A stretch of 64,000 nucleotides of DNA from Salticus scenicus (taxonomy: Eukaryota > Arthropoda > Arachnida > Araneae > Salticidae), in assembly GCA_963930645.1 (NCBI GenBank), contig OZ005654.1, positions 267,740,700-267,804,699 of the forward strand, written 5' to 3'. The notes beneath the pieces are model-generated. The model did not search any database. It saw nothing but the letters and a program-made list of their open reading frames with translations, and had not been told where the DNA came from. The position numbers and the translations under genes are program-made. Positions 47,366 through 55,887 of the stretch are shown here, piece by piece. The first letter of the stretch is position 1. Each line of letters opens with the position of its first letter.

Positions 47366-47535
47366 TTAATAGAAGGCTATTAGTTACTAGGAAAATATAT
47401 AAATATATATATATACAGATATAGATAGAGAGATACAGCTAGATTAAGGGGGGGGGGTAGAAACCCTGAGAAACGTATATGTTTATGTAGCGAATCAATC
47501 GTATACTATCATATATATGAATGTTGTATGTCTCT

Positions 47536-47680
<145 letters not shown>

Positions 47681-47686
47681 TGGTAA

Positions 47687-48383
47687 CAGGGTGATCAATT
47701 TAAAAGAGTACTCGTTGGTTTTCCTTATTAACCTTACATATGACGGATGTGGCAACTATTCTAACACTGAAGTATAATTGTTTGAACCGTTCTGAAGTTT
47801 GGAAGCTAATTTCGGACTGTTACAACTTTATTTGTGGGGTAAAACAGAAATGGAGACGTACGATCTTATTTAATCCTGTGATAATTTTATTTGTGAAAAA
47901 CAAAATTTAGTTCAAAATGTTTTACATTATCATTATCATTTTTACATTATCATTTCATAGAGTTTTCCAGAGAAGTCCTGCAAACATCGATGAATCAAAA
48001 CAGATCATAACTGAAGAAATCTCGTCAACAACACCAACAATGCTTCAAAGTGTGTCAAAAACTTGGTTCGACGTGTTCATGTTTGCATTCAGAATTTTAG
48101 CGAACATTTTTAACATTTCCTATAAGGAATAATAATGTAAAAAAATTGAATTAAATTGAGTTTTTCAAAAATAAAATTATCACAGGATTAAGTAACACCG
48201 TGCGTCTCCATTTCTGTTTTACATCACACATAAAGTTGTAACAGTCTAACAGTTTCAGAAATTGTCTCCCACACTTAAACAAGATTCAAACAATTACACT
48301 TCAGTGTTAGAATAGTTGCCACACCCGTCAGATTTAAGGGTAATAAGAAATCTGCAGGGTACTCTTTTACACTGATCACCCTG
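47687..48383. mobile_element. long-TIR element around a 71-codon ORF
   Basis: 697 bp. Left arm (47687-47910) and right arm (48170-48383) are inverted repeats of about 215-225 bp. The outermost motif is CAGGGTGATCA. Paired blocks include 'aagagtac', 'gtggcaactattctaacact', 'gaagtataattgtttgaa', 'actgttacaactttat', 'aaaacagaaatggagac' and 'aatcctgtgataattttatt'. The 260-bp centre holds one ORF. No target duplication is clear because the left flank is microsatellite. Superfamily unknown. Confidence 0.85.
47917..48132 (+). CDS. 71-aa hypothetical protein inside a TIR element
   Basis: ATG to TAA, filling the centre between the two inverted arms. The N-terminus (MFYIIIIIFTLSFH) is hydrophobic and could be a signal peptide or membrane anchor. 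Then comes a polar, Ser/Thr-rich middle (EEISSTTPTMLQSV) and a second hydrophobic patch (WFDVFMFAFRILANIF). No Cys, no domain I recognise, far too small to be a transposase. It could be a real small cargo gene, a leftover exon captured between arms, or chance: 71 codons is not long in this composition, although codon use here is less A/T-monotonous than elsewhere. Confidence 0.3.
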   Translation: MFYIIIIIFTLSFHRVFQRSPANIDESKQIITEEISSTTPTMLQSVSKTWFDVFMFAFRILANIFNISYKE

Positions 48384-48772
48384 TGTATATATACATACAG
48401 ATGGGTGACAAAATACTGTGAACAGTTTCGCTTTTTTAATTATCTTGAAAAGTTCTTTAGGATTCCTTTTGAAACTTTGGCAGTGTAAAGAACATGTTAT
48501 ACCTCATATTTGTAAGTAAAAGTTGTGTCATGAAAAAGAAAATGGGACCAGGGAAAAATTAAGCAAAAATCAAAATGTTTTCGATTATCCTGTAAATGGT
48601 AAAAAGATTTAAATGCGTTTTAGTTGTACCATGTAATTATGGGAACTATTCTCATTATCTGTAAAAAAATTTATAAGGCTACATATTCATGGAGATATAA
48701 CGGTTTTTTTAAAAAATTGCAATAACAATTTCCACTTTTTTAAATTAAAACACGTAGGGTATAGAGCAAGAT
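48384..48772. other. spacer, possible Tc1-like terminus
   Basis: 'tacagatgggtgacaaaata' at 48396 resembles a Tc1-type terminus (TA then CAG...), but no partner end was found. Otherwise unannotated. Confidence 0.3.
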
Positions 48773-49235
48773 CCCACGACGGCCAGACCATCGTTATTTA
48801 ATAAAAGCTGAAAATTCTTCTGTACGTGTCCCCTATGCAGGTAAGAACGACCAGGGACTATAGAGTTTGGGTAGTGGTTACTTGGGCAGGTAACAGGTAG
48901 TAAAGGTGTATAAAATAGTACCTTAAATTCGTTAAAGTATAAAGCTCAATTTTTTTATATTTTATTAGGGATAACTTTAGAAATCTCGTCATCCATTGCC
49001 GGACACTTATGACAGTTGCTACCCCCATGCCAGACACCCCTAAATTTTAATAAATTATAATTATACTTTCGTTACAGTATAAAAGCTAAATTTTATATAT
49101 GTTACTTGGGAACCTATAAAAAAATGTTACCTCAATAGCCGGACAGTTTTAATGGTTTTTACACCTTGCCAGACACATCGAAAGTCCGCTGTAGGTGCGA
49201 GCGCGAGCACTTAGTCGATTGCGATCTTCAAAGAT
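48773..49235 (+). repeat. left terminal inverted repeat
   Basis: Pairs with 53800-54292 at about 93-95 percent by eye. Landmarks are 'ttatttaataaaagctgaaa', 'aacgaccagggactata', 'ccattgccggacactta', 'ctcaatagccggacagt', 'aagtccgctgtaggtgcgag' and 'cttagtcgattgcgatctt'. It lacks about 35 bp present in the right arm just before 'gcttagtcga'. Confidence 0.93.
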
Positions 49236-49350
49236 ATCCAATAAAAAAATTATTTTATTACATTCATAGTCAGGTTATATAAAGTAAAAAATGTAATTTT
49301 ATTATTATAATATACAGAAAAAAGCATTATTACATGTAAAAAAAAAATAT

Positions 49351-49442
49351 TTATTCGTTGTCGTCGATATTTTCATTTTCTTCGTCATTACTCGCCCAGT
49401 CGATGTCATGATCGTCTTCAATATCGCCTTTTTCGTCAGTTT
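49351..49442 (-). CDS. acidic C-terminal exon of the Academ-like gene
   Basis: 30 complete codons after the split Glu, ending in TAA at 49351-49353. Very acidic: TDEKGDIEDDHDIDWASNDE then ENENIDDNE. It is intact although upstream segments are broken. Many relatives in other animals end instead in a Cys-rich tail; I see none here. Downstream, 'aataaa' overlaps the stop codon region (49347-49352) and could serve as a polyadenylation signal. Confidence 0.65.
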
Positions 49443-49523
49443 CTGAAAAAAAAATAAACAAGATTATACAATTATGAATAATTAAAAAATTATGTACAAT
49501 AATTTGTCATAATAATTACATAC
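49443..49523 (-). other. 81-bp GT-AG intron
   Basis: On the minus strand the exon ends AATCAG and the intron opens GTATGTAAT, runs AT-rich, and closes with a long poly-T then CAG before AAACTGAC. Donor and acceptor are both near-consensus and the join keeps the reading frame: Ser, then a Glu codon split G/AA, then Thr-Asp-Glu. This shows the element's gene was expressed as spliced mRNA in an animal host. Confidence 0.8.
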
Positions 49524-50718
49524 CTGATTGAGTTTTAAGCGAATCACTAACATAACTTGGTAGTTGATCTCCTGAAAAACATTTGAATTGGTATTTGTCA
49601 TTTTTCAATACCCAGCCGTTATTGTCTGGTTGATATGTAGTTGGATTTTTCAGATGAGCATTATTCCAAATGGTACATATATAATTTGCTCGCAGAAATT
49701 GTTGCAATAGCTCGCTTTTGCAAGGTGGTAGATTGCTAGCGTCAAAATTTCGCAACTTTTTCCGGTCAAAAGCTTCGTTTACATCGGAGACTGTATACGA
49801 GTCGATGAATAATTGCAGTCTAGCGTCATCAACACCAATAACATTAGGGACATTGTAAACATTGCATATAAATCTCTGAATAATATCGAAGATGTTTCGT
49901 TGAAAATCTAAGTTTTCAATTAATTCGCTGTTGCCGAAGTTCTTAAAAGCTTCCTGGTACTCGGGATTTTTTTTTAATTTCTTGTATGGTATTGATTTTC
50001 CTTTTCTGAAAAATGCAGGGTTAAAATCACAACCTGTGATGGCATGAAATCCAGGTAAACTCTGACAAATTAACTGTCCCAACTCTGCATGTATTTTAGT
50101 TAGGTCCAAATATCTTAAGTTATTGCCAGTACCCATAAGCATCCGAACAACGGAATCACTTTTAAGATGATGCATGTTACCAAGTATTATAGCCGCAATA
50201 TCAGTATCAGCACTTCTTATTACTATTTCTGCTGGATAGTTGATGTTACATGCATGGTATACTATTTTCGTATCTGCTTCCTCGTGTGATGGGCATGACA
50301 ACTCTTCATCAACCCTTGAGATAACTTTGTTGGAATTATCAACAGTGAAAGAATGACATTTTCTGAAATTGATGTTTATCGTTTTGTTGTCAATAAATGG
50401 CACCACTTCATCAGTAGCCCAATGTGAAATAAAAAAATTAACCAGAGCCTCTTTAAAATTTAAATTTTTTAACTCTTTCGCGAAATCACTTGATCGAATT
50501 TGTTCAGGCCCAGTTATAGAGTACTCCAATTGCGCGGATTCTAGCCGTTGGGAATGCTCGTAATCTTTGATCGATGGAGTAAAGTATTGATCAAAGATCA
50601 CATCAATTCTCGATGCTTGAAATTGAGTAACCATTTGCAACAATTTTTTTGAAATATTTCCAAATGTTTTCGGAACATTCTTCATTGTATGCAACAGGAA
50701 GAAACCGTCAATTATCAT
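49516..50718 (-). pseudogene. Academ-like ORF, segment 4: FEN1/XPG-like nuclease module
   Basis: Acidic motifs in FEN1/XPG order: MIIDGFFLL (D4; compare 'iaiDasmsLyqf'), DVIFDQYFTPSIKDYEHSQR (D43; compare 'vyvFDGkpP.lK..e...R'), SHEEADTKIVYHA (E146/E147, D149; compare 'eAEA.ca'), IRSADTDIAAIIL (D171, D173; compare 'atedmD.L.fg') and LPGFHAITGCDFNPAFFRKG (D231; compare 'lLGCDY...i.GiG'). About 240 residues separate first and last motifs, a FEN1-like span. The C-terminal part (residues 325-390) matches the tail of the same metazoan family: LPPCKSELLQQFLRANY, IWNN, NGWVL. All listed acids are intact although the whole gene is broken upstream. The true 3' exon boundary is at 49524; the codons after it up to 49516 are intron. 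Confidence 0.7.
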
Positions 50719-50759
50719 AATATCTATATGATGTGGTTGCTCATGCTGGACCTCTTTCT

Positions 50760-52586
50760 CTAGACAGATTTATCTGTCTTACAAATAGCGCCATCCAAAT
50801 GGCACATGAACAATGGCACTGAGGTAATTGGGTAAGACAAAATCTTTGAAATGTCTACCTTAAAATCCATTGAGATACCCAGCATGCGTCCAAATAAATC
50901 TCTTTGGATTTTAATTTCTTGAATTTTACCACCTACTTGAACTTTTGTCTTCTTCTTATAATCGATAGAAAAATTGTCAAGGGAATTTTTTTTAATAGCT
51001 TTTTCAAATCTGGTAATATCTGAAAAACATTCGGAAACAAATGTTTTACGAAAATTATCTCCATTTTTTTCAATATTTAGTAGGAATGTCTCTACTGATA
51101 GCGATGCGGATTTTCCAGATGAAATATTTAATAGTTGGTCTTTCGGTACTTCTGAACTGAACGGATTAATAAATCGATCAAAAGTAGCGATAAATTGTCT
51201 CAATTGTTTGGAATCCTTCTGGATTTTATGAAGATTTAAGTCTGTTGAAACATCTTGATGAGTTCGCAGTCCTAGTTCTAGATAAACTTGACTTATTATT
51301 GAGGACCTAACATCATGATTACGAGCCCACCGTTGACGAGCCGAAATCGAATTGGTAAAGTGTATAACACCTGTGAGCCTTCTAGCAGCGTCTGCATTTA
51401 TAGTTTGCTCTAACACCCGGTCAATTGGTTGTCTAGAAAATGGTTTGGTGGTCCGTTTGATACCAAAGCAACCTTGTTTAAATCCTTCGTATATGTCAGG
51501 ATGAGTTTCTGCAACTTTCTGCAAATTATCATAATATTTTACGGTCCATCGTGCATAATTTTGTTGGTTGCATATAAAAAATATATTTGTAGTCTTAGGC
51601 AATGTGGATATAAAAAGGTCAAAATTCCCCGTACGAATGCTCCGTGACAAGTCCAAGTAATGATGTATGAGATTTATGTAAATTAAGTAAAATCGTGAAG
51701 TTTTACCATGCTCACCATTGAGACATTGTTGCTTGAAAATATTGTAATTATTCATCAATTCTTTCAGTTCATCATTTTCAATGTTGAAAGACGATATTTC
51801 GCAGTTTTGTAGTCTTTTCACTTCCTCTATCATATCATCTGTTAGTGTTGAGTTGTCATGTTGTAAAAATGATTCAAAATGTAGAACCTCCAATCCCAAT
51901 GCTACCAAAGGATGCAATCTTTTGCAGCGGTTGAAGTGCTTTCCATCGAGAAACCCATTCACAGAACCACTTGCCAGCAAACTACTCTCAACCATAACAT
52001 TTGTTAACCCACAGTCACTAATTACTTTACCGACTGCTTTAAAATAAGCCATCATAATGTGAAACGGTCCGAGGTGTATGAATAAATTATCAAATTTGGG
52101 TTTTTCCGTAGACTGTATTTGAAATGCTACTTTAGCTATAGCAAGATCGTAGGTTACCTGGATGGAACGTTGATGTAAATCTTCAGCAATTTTTTTACTC
52201 TGTTCCATAGTTTCTAGCACTATAGATGTACTAGTTGGTGATGCATTGATTGGGGTTAAATAAGAAATAAGTTGTTGTGAGACAGCATTATTACAAATCC
52301 GACTATTGAAACCAACCCACATAGGAACGTCAGGTAACTGCAAAACGTGACTGATCATCCATATATTGTCGATTTCGGTGTATAGCTGCGAGTTTGTAGA
52401 GCGTATAATTTCTGTATTATCAATTGTTGATTGTAGTTCACTTGTCATTTTCGGTTTTTTAGGATACGGAATCTCTTCTATAGATATGGCTTCAAAAGTT
52501 CTTCTTCTTCTTTTTACCGTTGTATGTGGTAAATTAATTTCATTATCTGTAATCGGCTCTTCAGACATGTTAAGTTCTTCGGGCAT
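50760..52586 (-). pseudogene. Academ-like ORF, segment 3: central family domain
   Basis: A 608-codon open segment. Residues 1-60 are acidic then basic (VKRRRRTF, a possible nuclear signal). The core matches a family common in arthropod, cnidarian and mollusc genomes, recognisable by VTYDLAIAK (residue 144 on), HLGPFHIMMAYFKAVG (171 on), SGSVNGFLDGKHFNRCKR, NYARWTVKYYDNL (343 on) and FSRQPIDRVLEQTIN (383 on). In relatives as I remember them these read 'TFDQ.LY.KA', 'LGGFH...S..G.IG', 'NYARW..VY..DM' and 'FS.I..DQ.HEQ.N'. D147, D389 and E393 are candidate catalytic acids, but I cannot prove a DDE triad. It ends GAICKTDKSV-stop. A one-base deletion there restores to LEKEVQHEQP in the frame of segment 4, matching relatives. 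Confidence 0.75.
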
Positions 52587-52669
52587 CTCAGATTCTTCGG
52601 TTATATTGGCCTCAATGTTCTGTATATAATTCCTACGGTGTCATGTAGAGTATCCTTTCCGTTTGTAGT

Positions 52670-53371
52670 TTAAAATTTAATATCTTTAGAAAAAATTTTC
52701 AACATTTTTTCTTCGAGATGATGTGCAGTAAAAACAGAATTCACTTCAACAGAATTTTCTTCAAATATTCTTTCCAATACATCGGTGTACATTTCATGCA
52801 AATATACTAATAAATAACAGCGCCCTTTTTTAATTACGTCTTCCTCGATGATGCCACTTATTTCATTAAAAACTAATTGTTGATATTCCCGATGAAAATG
52901 CCAATCACTTTTACTGGATGGTTTTTTAGAAGATGATATTTCATTATTGAAACTAATTCTACATTCTGTATGATATGATATTTTTGGACCAGAAATTTTT
53001 TTTAATTTATTCAATAATTCTGAATACTTCTCTTGACCTTCGATGTTGGGTAGTACGCTAGATTTAAATTGGTTGGTATCAGCTTTATGAAGTGGAAGCA
53101 TTCGTGAACGTTTTTTTTTATGTTTCCTGTCACAAAACACACAAACAATTAGGTAGTCGATATTATTAGCTTCCTTCTCGGTTAGAATATTTCCATCCTG
53201 AGTTAAATCACTATCTTCACTAAGATCTGGTTCAAAAACTTCAATATTTTCTTGAGAAGTTGTAGATTGAAGTCCTATTGATTCAGAAGTTAAACTTGAT
53301 TGTATTGTTACTGAAGATTCTGTAGAGGATGACTGTAAATGAGATGGTTCTGTGGTCAACTTAGGTATCAA
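52670..53371 (-). pseudogene. Academ-like ORF, segment 2: linker and second C2HC module
   Basis: Residues 1-70 are Ser/Thr/Glu-rich and probably disordered. Then C-x2-C at residues 77 and 80 (VCVFC), a basic KHKKKRSR, and H-x2-C at residues 134 and 137 (YHTECRISF), the same layout as segment 1, so the module is duplicated. Residues 165-233 are helical and match the pre-core region of the same metazoan family ('...LERIFEENSVEVNSVFT'). The segment ends at TAA (52670). Reading through it gives TTNGKDTLHDTVGIIYR in frame, which looks like genuine continuation, so that TAA is a mutation. A further shift near 52610 leads to segment 3. Confidence 0.7.
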
Positions 53372-53681
53372 CGACGAGGTTGTTGAGGTATTGTCTGTAG
53401 AAACACTGGCTGATTTTTGTTTTTTCTCTGTTTTTTGTCCAATTTTCAGGTTCAGAAGTTAAGTATTTTTTCATAAGTCCTGTAAATGCTTTATAACATC
53501 CCTGGTGATAACCATTTTCTGTATACTCATCAGGCAGAATAATGTCTTTATATTTAAGGTTATGTTTTTTTCTGATTTTCAAAACAGTTTGACATTTTTT
53601 TAAAGTTTCCTCCGAGAACAATATTATCTTACCATCACTTTTATTACACACAAAACAAATTAATGTCTCCCATGATAACAC
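53361..53681 (-). pseudogene. Academ-like ORF, segment 1: first C2HC module
   Basis: A 106-codon open segment with no ATG of its own near the start: the frame opens after a TAA and the first usable codon is GTG at 53681. The true start is lost, or lies in an upstream exon. Near the N-terminus is a zinc-ligand pattern C-x2-C (residues 9 and 12, LICFVC) paired with H-x2-C (residues 59 and 62, YHQGCYKAF), followed by a basic stretch. After about residue 85 the natural continuation is in another frame: reading on from the poly-A at about 53437 gives EKKQKSASVSTDNTSTTSS, which runs straight into segment 2. So a single-base slip in poly-A separates segments 1 and 2. Confidence 0.7.
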
Positions 53682-53799
53682 TTTTTACTAAAATTACACT
53701 TTTATTTCACAAAAAAACGACACAAATATCAATGGTAAAACGTGGTTGTAGCTACACATAATTCTTCAATACATCACTAAAAGACAGATGATGCGCAGT

Positions 53800-54292
53800 G
53801 AAAGATCGCAGTCGACTAAGCGCCCTATCTCACTCGCACCCGCTAGAACAGTCGTTACCTCGCGCTCGCACCTACAGCGGACTTTCGATGTGTCTGGCAA
53901 GGTGTAAAAACCATTAAAACTGTCCGGCTATTGAGGTAACATTTTTTTATAGGTTCCCAAGTAACATATATAAAATTTAGCTTTTATACTGTAACGAAAG
54001 TATAATTATAATTTATTAAAATTTAGGGGTGTCTGGCAGGGGGTAGCAACTGTCATAAGTGTCCGGCAATGGATGACGAGATTTCTAAAGTTATCCCTAA
54101 TAAAATATAAAATAATTGAGCTTTATACTTTAACGAATTTAAGGTACTATTTTATACACCTTTACTACCTGTTACCTGCCCAAGTAACCACTACCCAAAC
54201 TCAATAGTCCCTGGTCGTTCTTACCTGTATAGGGGACACGCACAGAAGAATTTTCAGCTTTTATTAAATAACGAAGGTCTGGCCGTCGTGGG
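53800..54292 (-). repeat. right terminal inverted repeat
   Basis: Inverse of 48773-49235 plus an extra segment near 53821-53858 (GC-rich, 'ctcgcacccgctagaac') missing from the left arm. The inner ends of both arms are GC-rich and CpG-rich ('gcgagcgcgag'), unlike the AT-rich remainder. They lie just upstream of the gene start on this side, so this arm probably contains the promoter. Confidence 0.93.
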
Positions 54293-55379
54293 CTCTTAGG
54301 CTAGTATTAGACCCAGAGTAAAGCAATTTTCAGGAAATACGGCGTACAGCAATCACAATAAAAAAATTTTAAATATTTTACGAAATGCGAGAATTTCTAC
54401 TAAATAATTTTTAACTACGCATGCACAAGCTGTAAAAAAAATTTATTTGCGTAATTTAATAGACAAAGGTATTGTGCAACATAAAAAAAAAACCCAAACA
54501 AATATCGTGTAAATTCAAAACGTTATGAGAGCTAAAATGAACATAATTTCAGTTCTCTCAAAATAAAAGCTAAACTATAAGGGGTTTTACTCACATTTTT
54601 ATTTTGACTCAATCAATGCCCAATGATATCAAAAAGTTTTCGCTGATTGTAAATAAATTGATAAAAACCCCTAACATCTTTTTTTTTTTTTTTTTAATTC
54701 ATTTATTAATCCTTAATTTTTTCTTATTAAAATATAAATTGGATAAAGTTTAAAGCCTCTCACATATTACAATGTCTTCACAAAAAACAAAATGTTCTTT
54801 TTGGGGGAGATAATTTTATCTAGAATGCTATGGAATTAAATTTTACTAAGAAAATTCTAAATCTCCTTTTTAACCTATAATGCACTTTTTATAAGATTTA
54901 CATAATCTTGAAAAGTAAAAGTATTACAAAATGTTAATAAATTAAGACTAGATTAACTTTAGAATTTAATTACAGAAACACGAAATTGCACCCAAAGGTC
55001 AAGCAAAGCGTAGAAATTGGAAAGTTATAATATGTGTTGTTTTCTTCATTTTTTTTTTTTTTTTCAATCGCTCAAGTAATGTTTTTTGTATTAATTTTAG
55101 AATAGTGCCTTAAGTTAAAATTAAATTATTCGCGTTTAACAAAGCTAATTTTCGTATTTCTTACATTTCACCTGATGCAATTAGGAAATATTCTTTACAA
55201 TTTAATTGATGAAATTCTTTTAAACAAGGTTTTAGTTTATTTTTCTTTATTGCACTCAAGTAAATATCTCTCATATTAATCTTACAATTAAGAAATGTAT
55301 TTAACTCTCTAAACGCTATCATCTTTCTTAAAAATAAAAAAATCCAAAAATTAAAATTAAACTTCCGATTAAATATACA
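54293..55379. other. AT-rich spacer
   Basis: No gene recognised; poly-T at 54680-54695 and 55050-55064. Confidence 0.5.
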
Positions 55380-55887
55380 TTAACACGTTAGCGCCCAGTG
55401 TCAGGACAGCTAATAAAATGGCATATGTATTTATTGTGGTTTTTCGGAATGATTTCTGCTTTTTAGTGACAGTTTATCGCGTCACTCTAAAATGATCTCT
55501 GAAAGTTTAATGCGCCTACTATTAATTATTATTTCATAGTTTGGATAATGATTTTATGATTTTTCATTCATCGCTCATATATTTGCTTTTTGCGTAGGTA
55601 TACTAACTTAAATTAAGTTGAATAATAATAGATATTATAGTACATTACTTTCGAGATCTTTGTCAACATATAATAGAAAAACAATCTGTTATCTCAAAAT
55701 TTTTCTATCTCGAAGTTTTCTCGCTAGAACACTAAACGTTAATAAATGAGGATAGGCTTTAAATTTAAAAATATCAGAAAAATTGTTCTAGTTAATATAT
55801 TTCGCTGTCAGTTGTCTTAATTAATTTAGAAGGGAAATAATCAGCTAATAATATTTTGCAAAATTAATTCGGGCATTAACGAGTTAA
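55380..55887. mobile_element. TTAA-flanked MITE, ~500 bp
   Basis: TTAA at 55380 and 55884 bracket 500 bp. Left terminus CACGTTAGCGCCC; right terminus, read inward, CTCGTTAATGCCC. Ten of 13 positions match. A TTAA target suggests piggyBac mobilisation, but the termini differ from the CCCTTT family at 38.6 kb. No ORF. Confidence 0.65.

Larger units (their letters stand above)
48773..54292 (-). mobile_element. 5.5-kb long-TIR transposon encoding a FEN1/XPG-like domain (Academ-like)
   Basis: Inverted arms of about 460-490 bp start CCCACGACGGCCAGACC at both ends (48773 and, inverted, 54292). They bracket one minus-strand gene, 53681 to 49351. In order the gene gives C2HC module, Ser/Thr-rich linker, second C2HC module, a central domain of a widespread unnamed metazoan family, a FEN1/XPG-like module and an acidic tail. 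From memory, XPG-type nucleases are reported in part of the Academ superfamily, so Academ-like is a working label. I could not identify a 3-4 bp target duplication: the flanks read 'gcaagat' left and 'ctcttag' right. Present copy non-autonomous: frameshifts and a stop break the ORF. Confidence 0.8.

Noticed and set aside
50974..52629. Plus-strand frames of 70-90 codons
   Set aside because: Antisense shadows of the Academ-like gene.
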